Assembly: GCF_015277815.1 (NCBI RefSeq) | Contig: NZ_CP063813.1 | Coordinates: forward strand, 1,736,001-1,800,000 | Reading direction: 5' to 3' | From: Microbacterium atlanticum | Lineage (GTDB): Bacteria; Actinomycetota; Actinomycetes; Actinomycetales; Microbacteriaceae | Length of the DNA: 64,000 nucleotides | Shown: positions 19,198 to 31,356 of the stretch, in pieces | Numbering within the stretch: position 1 is the first letter of the stretch | How the letters are laid out: every line of letters starts with the position of its first letter | Position numbers and translations under genes: made by a program | The notes under the pieces: generated by a model | The model's database searches: none | What the model was told of the DNA's origin: nothing | What the model saw: the letters and a program-made list of their open reading frames with translations, nothing else

Positions 19198-19663
19198 GCT
19201 GAGCCCGCCGCACCGCTGCGGCAAGACGATCCGGCGTCCGCGAGGAGATCACCCACGCGGTCGTCGGGTCGTCGGTGTCGGTGACGGGCACCACGACGAC
19301 GCCGTCGATCCCCCCTCGGATCAGATGCCACGACCGTGGGTCCAGACCGGCTCCCCGGGCATGGCGGGCTTCCTCGCCCGTGTGCACCGCGGGCGCACCG
19401 AGGAATTCGACCCCGATGTGGGCGCGCCCCGCCCGCAGCTCGCCGTCGCGCACCTCGACGACGGGCGCGGCACCGATCAGGATGCCGACGAGCAGCACCC
19501 CGACGGCGACGCCGATGACGAGGGCGATCGTGGTGTCGACGGGAGTCAGCACGAGGGCCACCATCGGCGCGGCCAGCGCCGCCGCCACCAGGATCCACAG
19601 CGAGGGGCCGAGCCGCTCGCGGTAGCCGCCGGTCGCTCCGGCGTGACGCGCTGAGTTCTGCAT
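19172..19663 (-). CDS. DUF3093 family membrane protein
   Basis: A 163-residue protein with two adjacent hydrophobic helices (LGPSLWILVAAALAAPMVAL and IALVIGVAVGVLLVGILIG, about residues 19-64). A cytoplasmic domain follows, ending in TTAWVISSRTPDRLAAAV. This is the DUF3093 architecture, always next to dut and DUF4193 in actinobacteria; function unknown. The start at 19663 is only 12 bases from the divergent dut start. A longer upstream frame would run through dut and is rejected. Confidence 0.85.
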   Translation of the reverse strand: MQNSARHAGATGGYRERLGPSLWILVAAALAAPMVALVLTPVDTTIALVIGVAVGVLLVGILIGAAPVVEVRDGELRAGRAHIGVEFLGAPAVHTGEEARHARGAGLDPRSWHLIRGGIDGVVVVPVTDTDDPTTAWVISSRTPDRLAAAVRRAQLRRSTQSR

Positions 19664-19669
19664 TAGCCT
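19664..19669 (+). promoter_or_regulatory. -10 element, leaderless dut operon
   Basis: TAGCCT followed by exactly six bases and the GTG at 19676. Confidence 0.55.
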
Positions 19670-19675
19670 CGTGGG

Positions 19676-20128
19676 GTGACTGAAACGGTGGACGTCCCCA
19701 TTATCGCCTCCGACGTCCCGGCGTACGCCCACCCGGGCGACGCGGGTGCGGACCTCGTCGCCGCCGAGGCGGTGCGCCTGGAGCCCGGCGCCCGGGCTCT
19801 CGTCGGCACCGGCGTGCGCATCGCCCTTCCCGAGGGTCACGTCGCCTTCGTGGTCCCGCGCAGCGGCCTGGCCGCCAAGCACGGCATCACGATCGTCAAC
19901 GCCCCCGGCACGATCGACGCCGGATACCGCGGCGAGATCAAGGTCATCCTCCTCAACACCGACCGGGAGCATGCGCACGAGATCGCCGTCGGCGACCGGG
20001 TCGCGCAGCTCATCGTGATGCCGGTGCCCCGCGCCGTGTTCATCCCGGTGGAGAGCCTGCCCGACAGCGTGCGCGGCGAGGGCGGTTTCGGCTCCACCGG
20101 CTACCAGAAGGACGGAGTCCTGGCATGA
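19676..20128 (+). CDS. dut: dUTP diphosphatase
   Basis: This homotrimeric dUTPase converts dUTP to dUMP and pyrophosphate, keeping uracil out of DNA. The 150-residue protein has all five motifs: AHPGDAGADLVA, PRSGLAAKHG, NAPGTIDAGYRGEIKVILLN, DRVAQLIV and the C-terminal GEGGFGSTG that closes over the active site. It overlaps the next gene by four bases and heads the operon dut-DUF3710-DUF3159. Confidence 0.96.
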   Translation: MTETVDVPIIASDVPAYAHPGDAGADLVAAEAVRLEPGARALVGTGVRIALPEGHVAFVVPRSGLAAKHGITIVNAPGTIDAGYRGEIKVILLNTDREHAHEIAVGDRVAQLIVMPVPRAVFIPVESLPDSVRGEGGFGSTGYQKDGVLA

Positions 20129-20724
20129 CCGACCCCACTTCCGACGACGCGCCGTCGAAGGTCGCGCCGCAGGACCGCGCGGAGGCGGGTCCCTTCGACG
20201 AGGCCGAGGCCAATCCGGTGCGCCCGTACATCGACCTCGGCGGCATCAAGATCCTGCCCCGCGAGGGCCTGAACCTGCGACTCGAGGTCGAGGAGCAGAC
20301 GAAGCGCATCGTGGCGGTCGGGCTGGACTACGCGGGCTCCACCCTGCAGGTGCAGCCCTTCGCCGCCCCGCGGTCGGCCGGCCTGTGGGAGGAGACGCGC
20401 GAGCAGATCCGCCAGCAGATACGACAGCAGGGTGGTCGCGTCGAGGAGCGCGACGGTCCGCTGGGACCGGAGCTGCTCGCGGAGGTGCCCGTCGTGGCCG
20501 GGGCCGACGGCGCCGCCGGCAAGCGCCTCGCCCGCTTCGTGGGCGTGGACGGGCCGCGGTGGTTCCTGCGCGGCGTGATCGGCGGCGCAGCGACGTCCGA
20601 CGTGGAGGCCGCCGCTGCGGTCGAGGACCTGTTCCGGTCCATCGTCGTGGTGCGAGGCGGATCCCCGATGCCGCCGCGCGACCTCATCCCGCTGCGGATG
20701 CCGGCCACCCCGGGCACGGCGTGA
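20125..20724 (+). CDS. DUF3710 family protein
   Basis: A 199-residue soluble protein. The family hallmark YIDLGGIKILPREGLNLRLEVEE is followed by the paired ARFVGVDGPRWFLRGVIGG. It occurs directly after dut throughout actinobacteria; function unknown. Its ATG overlaps the dut stop, and its TGA overlaps the GTG of the next gene, so the three are translationally coupled. Confidence 0.88.
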   Translation: MTDPTSDDAPSKVAPQDRAEAGPFDEAEANPVRPYIDLGGIKILPREGLNLRLEVEEQTKRIVAVGLDYAGSTLQVQPFAAPRSAGLWEETREQIRQQIRQQGGRVEERDGPLGPELLAEVPVVAGADGAAGKRLARFVGVDGPRWFLRGVIGGAATSDVEAAAAVEDLFRSIVVVRGGSPMPPRDLIPLRMPATPGTA

Positions 20725-21506
20725 GCGACGCCCCGCGCCCGGACGACGCATCGGGCCGCCCCGCCGCAGATGGCGGAGGAGACGAGGGGACGGATGCCCC
20801 GCCTTCGGCCTCCGAGGTCCTCGGCGCCGCCCTCGGCGGCGCCGCACGCCGTGCCGGCCTCGATCCCGCCGAGGGGAGGAGCACCGGGCACGTCGTGTGG
20901 GCAGCGATGGGCGGCTGGCGCGGCATCCTCGAATCGGTCCTCCCGGGCGTCGTCTTCCTCGTCGCGTGGACCGCGACGTACAACCCCGCTCCCGACGCGC
21001 GCTCCGGGAACCTGCTGCTGAGCCTCGGACTGTCGGTCGGCCTCGCCGCGGTGTTCACCATCGTGCGGCTGATCCAGCGCCAGTCCGCCAGCGCGGCGAT
21101 CGGCGGCCTGGTGGCCGCCGCGGCCGCCGCGGCGCTGTCGCTGTGGACCGGTCGGGGGGAGGACAGCTTCGTCCCCGGGTTCCTCACCAACACGCTCTAC
21201 GGGACCGCATTCCTGGTGTCGGCTCTGGTCGGCTGGCCGCTGATCGGCCTGGCGGTGGGGTTCCTGATGGGGGAGGGCACGGCGTGGCGCGCCGACCGGC
21301 GCAAGCGGCGCGTCTTCTTCTGGCTCTCCATCGCGTGGGCAGGGCTGTTCGCACTGCGGCTGGTCGTGCAGCTGCCGCTGTACTTCGCGGGCGACGTCAC
21401 GGCGCTCGGCACACTCAAGCTCATCATGGGCCTGCCGTTGTTCGCGCCGCTCGTCGCGGTCACGTGGCTCGCCGTCCGCGCGCTCTACCCTTCCGCCCGG
21501 AAGTGA
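20721..21506 (+). CDS. DUF3159 family membrane protein
   Basis: A 261-residue protein with about 45 hydrophilic residues, a conserved GWRGILESVLPGVVFLVAW entry, and five or six membrane helices. The conserved loop GFLTNTLYGTAFLVSALVGWP lies near residue 155. The GTG start overlaps the DUF3710 stop. It resembles a small transporter or channel-like protein but no function is established. The stop lies six bases before the palindrome of the aconitase promoter. Confidence 0.85.
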   Translation: MSDAPRPDDASGRPAADGGGDEGTDAPPSASEVLGAALGGAARRAGLDPAEGRSTGHVVWAAMGGWRGILESVLPGVVFLVAWTATYNPAPDARSGNLLLSLGLSVGLAAVFTIVRLIQRQSASAAIGGLVAAAAAAALSLWTGRGEDSFVPGFLTNTLYGTAFLVSALVGWPLIGLAVGFLMGEGTAWRADRRKRRVFFWLSIAWAGLFALRLVVQLPLYFAGDVTALGTLKLIMGLPLFAPLVAVTWLAVRALYPSARK

Positions 21507-21512
21507 TACATT

Positions 21513-21530
21513 TATCTTGACATCAAGATA
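21513..21530. promoter_or_regulatory. Perfect 18-bp palindrome before aconitase
   Basis: TATCTTGA-CA-TCAAGATA is an exact 8-bp inverted repeat in an AT-rich patch. It overlaps a TTGACA (21517-21522) and two TAnnnT hexamers (TATCTT 21513, TACTTT 21529), so a bound regulator would block the promoter. The regulator is not encoded nearby. Confidence 0.7.
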
Positions 21531-21639
21531 CTTTCCCGCCGTTCGATTAGGGAGACCTCACTAGCCGAGGGCTCCGGCGCGGGGGAAGATGGGGAGGCCG
21601 GGCTCCGGCCCGATCCCGCCGCCGACGAAGGAGACAGAC

Positions 21640-24474
<2,835 letters not shown>

Positions 24475-24487
24475 CAGCCGATTCACG

Positions 24488-24517
24488 GGGGACCGGATGC
24501 CGCGGCATCCGGTCCCC
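24488..24517 (+). terminator. Intrinsic terminator after acnA
   Basis: A perfect 14-bp stem GGGGACCGGATGCC / GGCATCCGGTCCCC with a two-base centre, followed by TCCTCAT. Confidence 0.85.
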
Positions 24518-24532
24518 TCCTCATGCCACGGG

Positions 24533-24538
24533 TAGACT
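24533..24538 (+). promoter_or_regulatory. -10 element for dxs
   Basis: TAGACT just after the acnA terminator, giving a short leader of about 27 bases that carries the AAAGGAG ribosome site of dxs. Confidence 0.45.
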
Positions 24539-24571
24539 GACAAGGCCCTTGCGGGCGGGAAAGGAGCGGGG

Positions 24572-26527
24572 ATGTCGCTGCTGTCGTCCATCACCGGACC
24601 CCGTGACCTCGACGCGCTGACCATCGATCAGCTGGAGCGGCTCGCGGACGAGATCCGCGGATTCCTCGTCGAGAACGTCGCCCGCACCGGCGGCCACCTC
24701 GGTCCCAATCTGGGCGTCGTGGAGCTCACCATCGCGCTTCACCGCGTGTTCGACTCGCCGAACGACCCGATGATCTTCGACACCGGGCACCAGTCGTACG
24801 TGCACAAGCTGCTCACCGGGCGGCAGGACTTCTCGCAGCTCCGTGCGCGTGGCGGGCTGGCGGGGTACCCGCAGCGCTCGGAGAGCCCGCACGACGTCGT
24901 CGAGTCCTCGCACGCGTCCAGCTCGCTGAGCTGGGCGGACGGCGTGTCGCGCGCCCTCACCCGCACCGGCCGCCACGACCGGCACGTCGTGGCCGTGGTC
25001 GGCGACGGCTCGCTCACGGGCGGCATGACGTGGGAGGCGCTCAACAACATCTCCGACGACAACGACCGCAACCTGGTGATCGTCGTCAACGACAACGGAC
25101 GCTCGTACGCGCCGACCATCGGCGGCATGGCGCGCTACCTGAACCGCGTGCGCACAGCGGACTCGTACCGCACGCTGCGCCGGGGCTCTGACGACCTGTT
25201 CCGCAAGCTCGGGCCCGCCGCTCGCGCGGTGTACCGGGGCGTCCGCGGCGGAACGCACGGGTTCCTGTCGCGCTTCACCAACAACGCCGCGCTCTACTCG
25301 AACCTCGACATCAAGTACCTCGGCCCGGTGGACGGCCACGACCTCGCGACGCTCATCGAGACGCTCGAGCTGGCGAAGGAGTACGGCGCACCCGTCATCG
25401 TCCACGCCATCACCGAGAAAGGCCGCGGCTACGCGCCCGCGCGATCGGACGAGGCCGACCAGTTCCACGCCGTGGGCAAGATCGATCCGCTCACCGGCGA
25501 GGCCCTCGGCTCGTCCGGGGGAGCGTCATGGACCGACGTCTTCGCCGACGAGCTGGTGGCCGTGGGCGGCGAGCGGGACGACATCATCGCCATGACGGCC
25601 GCCATGCTGCGCCCGACGGGACTGCTGCCGTTCGCGCAGCGCTTCCCGGATCGGGTCTACGACGTCGGCATCGCCGAACAGCACGCGGTCGCCTCGGCGG
25701 CCGGTCTCGCCTTCGGCGGCCTGCACCCCGTGGTCGCGATCTACGCGACCTTCATGAACCGCGCGTTCGACCAGGTGCTCATGGACGTCGCCCTCCACCG
25801 CGCCGGCGTCACCTTCGTGCTCGACCGCGCGGGCGTGACCGGCCCCGACGGTCCCAGCCACCACGGCATCTGGGACCTCGCCATGCTGCAGATCGTTCCG
25901 CACATCCGCATCGCCGTGCCGCGCGACGAGCGCCGGCTCCGCGAGGCGCTGCGCGAAGCCGTCGCCGTGGACGACGCTCCGACAGTCGTCCGCTTCCCCA
26001 AGGGCCCGGTGAGCCCCGAGCTCGAGGCGATCGAGCGCCTCGACGACGGTGTGGACGTGCTGGTGCGCTCGGACGCCCACGACGTCCTCCTCGTGGGAAT
26101 CGGCCCCATGGCGCACATCGCCGTCGACGTGGCCGACCGGCTCCGCGCCCAGGGAATCGGCGCGACCGTCGTCGACCCCCGCTGGGTGGTTCCGGTGCAG
26201 CCGTCGATCATCGAGCTCGCAGCATCCCATCGCCTGGTCATCACGATCGAGGACGGCATCCGCGTCGGCGGCATCGGAACACGGGTACGTCAGGTGCTGC
26301 GCGAGGCGGGCGTCGACACGGCCGTCGACGAGCTCGGCGTGCCCGACGAGTTCATCGATCACGCCAGTCGCGAGCAGATCCTCGAGGACGCCGGTCTCAC
26401 GCCGGCCAAGATCGCGCAGGACGTCGTGGCCCAGGTCCTCGGAACGCGAATCCCCGTCGCGCGCGGCGCGCAGACGAGCGAGATCGCGACGATCCCCGCG
26501 CTTGCGCGCGACCAGCAGCGCCGCTGA
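24572..26527 (+). CDS. dxs: 1-deoxy-D-xylulose-5-phosphate synthase
   Basis: This thiamine-diphosphate enzyme joins pyruvate and glyceraldehyde 3-phosphate, the entry step of the MEP isoprenoid pathway. The 651-residue protein has DTGHQSYVHKLLTGR, the TPP/magnesium motif GDGSLTGGMTWEALNN, the transketolase-like DVGIAEQHAVASAAGLA with the catalytic glutamate, and LDRAGVTGPDGPSHHG. The C-terminal transketolase domain contains VPVQPSI. AAAGGAG lies five bases before the ATG. Confidence 0.96.
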   Translation: MSLLSSITGPRDLDALTIDQLERLADEIRGFLVENVARTGGHLGPNLGVVELTIALHRVFDSPNDPMIFDTGHQSYVHKLLTGRQDFSQLRARGGLAGYPQRSESPHDVVESSHASSSLSWADGVSRALTRTGRHDRHVVAVVGDGSLTGGMTWEALNNISDDNDRNLVIVVNDNGRSYAPTIGGMARYLNRVRTADSYRTLRRGSDDLFRKLGPAARAVYRGVRGGTHGFLSRFTNNAALYSNLDIKYLGPVDGHDLATLIETLELAKEYGAPVIVHAITEKGRGYAPARSDEADQFHAVGKIDPLTGEALGSSGGASWTDVFADELVAVGGERDDIIAMTAAMLRPTGLLPFAQRFPDRVYDVGIAEQHAVASAAGLAFGGLHPVVAIYATFMNRAFDQVLMDVALHRAGVTFVLDRAGVTGPDGPSHHGIWDLAMLQIVPHIRIAVPRDERRLREALREAVAVDDAPTVVRFPKGPVSPELEAIERLDDGVDVLVRSDAHDVLLVGIGPMAHIAVDVADRLRAQGIGATVVDPRWVVPVQPSIIELAASHRLVITIEDGIRVGGIGTRVRQVLREAGVDTAVDELGVPDEFIDHASREQILEDAGLTPAKIAQDVVAQVLGTRIPVARGAQTSEIATIPALARDQQRR

Positions 26528-26606
26528 GGCGGGAAGTCAACGCCTCGCACGGCGCAGCCCCCCGTGCAGACCGGATGTCACGCGTCCATCGTGAAAGCAT
26601 GGGCGG

Positions 26607-29126
26607 ATGACGAGCGCCAACCTGACCAGGGCGGAGACCGCAGCCCGGTCCGCCGTCGTCCGCGTCCTGACCGCCCGTGTCGAGCTCGATGTGACCGGAG
26701 CACCGGACGAGGACGAGACCGGGTTCCCGACGGTCAGCATCCTGGAGATCGAGGCGGATGCCGCGGCCGCCGGCGCCTCGACGACCGGCGTCGCGACGTG
26801 GATCGATTTCCTCGGCGAGGCCGTCGAGGCGCTCGAGATCGACGGGGTCGCCCAGCCCGTCGAGTGGGACGGCGCCCGCGTCCGCATCGCGGGACTGAGC
26901 GGGCGGCACACCGTGCGCATCGCGGCGCGCGGTGCGTACAGCCGGTCCGGCGAGGGCATGCACCGCTTCACCGATCCGGTCGATGGCCAAACCTACCTCT
27001 ACACGCACTACGAGCCGGCCGATGCTCGCCGGGTGATGGCGTGCTTCGAGCAGCCCGACATGAAGGCCCGCTACACGTTCGTGGTCACTGCGCCCGCGGG
27101 GTGGACGGTGCTGTCGAACCAGGCGGTCGCGACGAGCACGCGTGCGGGCGAAGCGCGCCGCGTGGAGTTCGCCGAGACGCTGCCCCTCTCGACCTACATC
27201 ACCTCGGTGGCGGCCGGACCGTACCACCGGGCCGAAGGCGAGTGGCGACGCGGTGATCAGATCGTGCCGCTGGGCGTCTTGTGCCGCGCGTCCCTCGTCG
27301 CGCATCTCGATGCCGACGAGATCCTCGAGATCACCCGGCAGGGCCTCGGCTTCTTCGGCGACGCCTTCGGCTGCCCGTACCCGTGGGGGAAGTACGACCA
27401 GATCTTCGTGCCCGAGTACAACATCGGCGCGATGGAGAACCCGGGCCTGGTGACCTTCACCGAGGCGTACCTCTTCCGCGGCGCGGCGACGGTCGCACAG
27501 CACGAAGGCCGTGCGAACACGATCCTCCACGAGATGGCGCACATGTGGTTCGGCGACCTCGTCACGATGCGCTGGTGGGACGACCTGTGGCTGAAGGAGT
27601 CGTTCGCCGACTACATGGGGGCGCACGCCACGGCGGCGGTCACGCGGTTCCCGGATGCGTGGGTCACCTTCGCCGCGCGAAGGAAGGCGTGGGCGTATCT
27701 GCAGGACCAGCTGCCCACGACGCATCCGATCGTCGCCGACATCGCCGACCTCGAGGCGGCGAAGCTGAACTTCGACGGCATCACCTACGCCAAGGGGGCG
27801 TCGGTCCTGAAGCAGCTGGTCGCGTTCGTCGGCGAGGAGGAGTTCTTCGAGGGCGCCCGGCAGTACTTCGCCGCCCACGCGTTCGGCAACACCACCCTCG
27901 ACGACCTGCTGCGCCATCTCACGGCCGCCTCGGGGCGCGATGTGCGCGCGTGGTCGCGCGCGTGGCTGGAGACCACCGGGATGTCGACGATCCAGGTGGA
28001 GCGCGGCGCCCGGAGCGCCGTGCTGGTGCAGTCCGATCCGCGACCGCACCGGCTGCGCATCGGGATGTTCGAGGTGCGCGACGGGCGCCTGGTGCGCGTG
28101 CGGACAGTCGATGCCGACGTGGTCGCCGAGCGCACGCCGCTGGGACAGATCGGAGCACCCGACCTCCTGCTGCCCAATGACAGCGACCTCACCTACGCCA
28201 AGGTGCGGCTCGACGCCGCGTCGCTGGACGCCGTCGAGGCCGGACTCTCGACGATCGACGACCCCCTTGCCCGGGGGATCGTGTGGTCGTCGCTGTGGAA
28301 CGCCACGCGCGACGGGGAGCTGCCCGCCGCGCGCTACCTCGAGATCGTCCGTCGTCACGCCGGGTCCGAGACGAACTCGGCCCTGCGCGCCGACGTGCTC
28401 GCGAACGCCTCCTTCGCCATCGGTCACCACGTGGCCGCGACACGCCGACCGCAGGAGCGCTCGGCGTGGCTCGAGACGACGTGGAAGGAACTGACGACGG
28501 CCGAGGCATCCAGCGACGCGCAGCTGGCGTGGGCGCGTGCCTTCGGCACCGCGGCGATGTACGACGACGCGAGGGCGACGGAGCTGCGGGGGATGCTGGC
28601 GGGCACGGTCGCGGCACCGGACGGCCTGTCGCTCGATCCCGAGCTCCGGTGGGCATGGCTCACCGCGTTGGCGACGACCGGTCACGCGAGCGTCGCCGAG
28701 GCCGACGCGGAACTGCGGCGCGACCCCACCGCGAAGGGCCGGACCGCTCACCTCACCGTGCTCGCCTCCCGGCCCGACGCGAAGGTCCGGGCCGCGGCCT
28801 GGCACTCGGCGTGGGACGACACGACACTCACCAACGATCACCTCAGCGCGACCATCGCGGGTGCGCGCGCAGGCGGTCGGCGCGACCTCATCGGGTGCTT
28901 CGACGACGAGTACTTCGCGCGCATCCGCGGCGTGTGGAGCCGGCGCAGCATCGAGATCGCGGCGCGCCTGGTTCGCGGCCTGTTCCCCGAGGGCGACTCG
29001 CTCGAGCAGGTCGACGCCTGGCTCGCGCAGAACGAGGATGCCCCCGCCGCCCTCCGACGGATCGTGCGTGAGCAGCGCGATCATCTCGCGCGCGATCTGC
29101 GGGTCCGCGCGGCCCAGCCCGCCTGA
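26607..29126 (+). CDS. pepN: Aminopeptidase N, M1 family
   Basis: A cytosolic zinc aminopeptidase of 839 residues. The substrate-amino-group loop is GAMENPGLVTF, and the zinc site is HEMAHMWFGDL with the distal glutamate in WLKESFADY. The N-terminal beta-saddle (YTHYEPADARRVMACFEQPDMKA segment, in which Phe-Glu-Gln-Pro is typical) and a long helical C-terminal ERAP1-like domain are both present. An AAGCAT hexamer six bases before the ATG suggests a leaderless start, though its first base is off consensus. Confidence 0.95.
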   Translation: MTSANLTRAETAARSAVVRVLTARVELDVTGAPDEDETGFPTVSILEIEADAAAAGASTTGVATWIDFLGEAVEALEIDGVAQPVEWDGARVRIAGLSGRHTVRIAARGAYSRSGEGMHRFTDPVDGQTYLYTHYEPADARRVMACFEQPDMKARYTFVVTAPAGWTVLSNQAVATSTRAGEARRVEFAETLPLSTYITSVAAGPYHRAEGEWRRGDQIVPLGVLCRASLVAHLDADEILEITRQGLGFFGDAFGCPYPWGKYDQIFVPEYNIGAMENPGLVTFTEAYLFRGAATVAQHEGRANTILHEMAHMWFGDLVTMRWWDDLWLKESFADYMGAHATAAVTRFPDAWVTFAARRKAWAYLQDQLPTTHPIVADIADLEAAKLNFDGITYAKGASVLKQLVAFVGEEEFFEGARQYFAAHAFGNTTLDDLLRHLTAASGRDVRAWSRAWLETTGMSTIQVERGARSAVLVQSDPRPHRLRIGMFEVRDGRLVRVRTVDADVVAERTPLGQIGAPDLLLPNDSDLTYAKVRLDAASLDAVEAGLSTIDDPLARGIVWSSLWNATRDGELPAARYLEIVRRHAGSETNSALRADVLANASFAIGHHVAATRRPQERSAWLETTWKELTTAEASSDAQLAWARAFGTAAMYDDARATELRGMLAGTVAAPDGLSLDPELRWAWLTALATTGHASVAEADAELRRDPTAKGRTAHLTVLASRPDAKVRAAAWHSAWDDTTLTNDHLSATIAGARAGGRRDLIGCFDDEYFARIRGVWSRRSIEIAARLVRGLFPEGDSLEQVDAWLAQNEDAPAALRRIVREQRDHLARDLRVRAAQPA

Positions 29127-29151
29127 GGGTCCGCTGCGCCGAACCGGCGAG

Positions 29152-29183
29152 GAGCGGCCCCGGACCGAAGTCCGGAGCCGCTC
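29152..29183. terminator. Bidirectional terminator between pepN and fadB
   Basis: GAGCGGC-c-CCGGAC, loop CGAA, GTCCGG-a-GCCGCTC: 13 base pairs with one mismatch, placed between two converging genes. Confidence 0.75.
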
Positions 29184-29196
29184 GTGGTCCCAGGCG

Positions 29197-31344
29197 TCAG
29201 TGCGAGCCGATGCCCGCGATGACCGGGTGGTGGAAGGTGTCGCCGAAGACGCGCTGCGAGGCGCCCTCGCGGTCGAGGTAGGGGGAGGCGCCGCCGTCGA
29301 TGAAGGGCCAGCCGGCCCCGAGGATGAGGCAGAGGTCGATGTCCTGCACCTCAGGCACCACACCTTCGTCGAGCATGATCCGGATCTCCTGCGCCAGTCC
29401 GTCCTGCACACGCCGGAGGATCGTCTCAGCCGAGGCGGGCGAGGAGCCCACGGCGGGCTTGAGCACCTTCTCCGCCGCCTTCGTCCAGCCGGTGACGCGG
29501 CCACCCTTGTCCTTCTCGACCACCTGCGGCAGCTCGGCGAGGGCGTGGAAGTTCTCGTTCGCGTAGAAGCGATCCGGGAACGCCCGCACCATGGTGTCCT
29601 GCACGTGCGCGGCCACCTTCCATCCGACCAGGTCGATCAGCTGGAACGGTCCCATCGGCAGCCCCAGCGGTGCGAACGCCTTCTCGACGTCGGCGATCGG
29701 CGTGCCCTCGTAGACCGCGCGCGCCGCCTCGCCCATGACCTTCGCCAGCAGCCGGTTGACCACGAAGCCCGGCGCGTCTGCGGTCAGCACGCCGTTCTTG
29801 CCGAGGTTCTTCGCCACGACGAACGCCGTGGCGAGGGCGACATCCGAGGTCTGCGGGGTCTTGACGACCTCGATGAGCGGCATGACCGCGACCGGGTTGA
29901 AGAAATGGAAGCCGACGAGGCGCTCGGGGTGAGCGAGGTTCGCACCGATCTCCTCGACGGACAGCGACGAGGTGTTGGTCGCGAGGATCGCGTCCTCGGC
30001 GACGATCTTCTCGATCTCGCCGAACACCTGCTGCTTGACACCCACCTCTTCGAAGACGGCCTCGATGACGAAGTCGCAGTCCGCGTACAGGCTCTTGTCG
30101 GTGGTGCCCGTCACGAGCGCGCGCAGCTTGTTCGCCGAGTCGCCGTCGAGGCGCCCCTTCTGCTCGAGCTTGCCGATCTCCTCGTGGATGTGGGCGACGC
30201 CCTTGTCGACGCGGGCCTGATCGAGGTCGGTGATGAGCACCGGCACCTGCAGCTTGCGGACGAACAGCAGCGCGAATTGGCTGGCCATGAGCCCCGCGCC
30301 GATGATGCCGACCTTCGTGACCTTCTTCGCAAGCTCCCTGTCGGGAGCGCCGACCGGACGCTTCGCGCGCTTCTGCACGAGATCGAACGCGTACATGGAT
30401 GCCGCGAACTGGTCGCCCGTCGCCAGTTCGGCAAGGGCCTCGTCCTCGCGGGCGAAACCCTCGGCCTTCGTGCCGCTCTTCGCCTTGTCGAGAAGCTCCA
30501 GTGCCGCATACGGCGACTTGGGGACCGTCCCGATCTTCGACTCGAGCATGCCGCGGGCCATCTTGATCGCGATCGGCCACTTGGTCAGGCGCTCGATCCT
30601 GCCCGGCTCGTGCTTGCGCTCGACCTTGATGCTGCCGTCGAGCACGCGATCGGCCCAGTTCAGCGAGTCCTCGAGGTAGTTCGCCGCCGGGAAGATGGCG
30701 TCGACGATGCCGTAGTCGAACGCCTGCTGCGGCTTGAGCATGCGGTTCTGCTTGAGCGGGTTCGAGATCACGACCTCGAGCGCGTTCTCGATCCCGATGA
30801 GGTTGGGAAGCAGGTACGCGCCGCCCCAGCCGGGGATGATCCCGAGGAAGACCTCGGGCAGCGCGATCGCCGCGGCCGAGGCATCCACCGTGCGATAGGT
30901 GGAGTTCAGGGCGATCTCGAGTCCGCCGCCGAGGGCGAGCCCGTTCACGAAGGCGAACGACGGCACGCCGAGCTCGGAGAGCTGGCCGAACACCTTGTGG
31001 CCGAGCTGCGCGATGAGTCGCGCATTCTCCTTGGAGCCGAGCTTGCCGATGTCGGAGAGGTCGGCGCCGGCGGCGAGGATGTACTGCTTGCCGGTGATGC
31101 CGACCGCCTGGATCTCGCCCGCGGCCGCCCGCGCCTTCAGCGCGTCGAGCGTCTCGCCGAGCTGCAACATCGTGGCGGGGCCCAGCGTGTTCGGGCGGGT
31201 GTGGTCGCGACCGTTGTCGAGAGTGATGAGGGCCATCACCTTGCCGGACGGAAGACGGATGTCGCGCACCCGGGAGTGCGTGATCACCTCGTCATCCAGG
31301 GCGGCACGGAGCGGGGAGAAGTCGATGTCGTCGTAGTTCGTCAT
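29197..31344 (-). CDS. fadB: Fatty-acid oxidation alpha subunit: enoyl-CoA hydratase / 3-hydroxyacyl-CoA dehydrogenase
   Basis: A two-domain beta-oxidation enzyme of 715 residues. The N-terminal crotonase part has the oxyanion-hole segments and two catalytic acidic residues (FVNGLALGGGLEIAL, ALPEVFLGIIPGWGGAYLLP). The NAD-binding dehydrogenase part starts at about residue 340 with VGIIGAGLMASQFALLF. The catalytic histidine is in LVGFHFFNPV, and DAPGFVVNRLL leads into the C-terminal helical domain. It starts 12 bases after the thiolase stop, forming a fadA-fadB pair. Confidence 0.94.
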   Translation of the reverse strand: MTNYDDIDFSPLRAALDDEVITHSRVRDIRLPSGKVMALITLDNGRDHTRPNTLGPATMLQLGETLDALKARAAAGEIQAVGITGKQYILAAGADLSDIGKLGSKENARLIAQLGHKVFGQLSELGVPSFAFVNGLALGGGLEIALNSTYRTVDASAAAIALPEVFLGIIPGWGGAYLLPNLIGIENALEVVISNPLKQNRMLKPQQAFDYGIVDAIFPAANYLEDSLNWADRVLDGSIKVERKHEPGRIERLTKWPIAIKMARGMLESKIGTVPKSPYAALELLDKAKSGTKAEGFAREDEALAELATGDQFAASMYAFDLVQKRAKRPVGAPDRELAKKVTKVGIIGAGLMASQFALLFVRKLQVPVLITDLDQARVDKGVAHIHEEIGKLEQKGRLDGDSANKLRALVTGTTDKSLYADCDFVIEAVFEEVGVKQQVFGEIEKIVAEDAILATNTSSLSVEEIGANLAHPERLVGFHFFNPVAVMPLIEVVKTPQTSDVALATAFVVAKNLGKNGVLTADAPGFVVNRLLAKVMGEAARAVYEGTPIADVEKAFAPLGLPMGPFQLIDLVGWKVAAHVQDTMVRAFPDRFYANENFHALAELPQVVEKDKGGRVTGWTKAAEKVLKPAVGSSPASAETILRRVQDGLAQEIRIMLDEGVVPEVQDIDLCLILGAGWPFIDGGASPYLDREGASQRVFGDTFHHPVIAGIGSH

Positions 31345-31356
31345 GCCTCGGATGCC

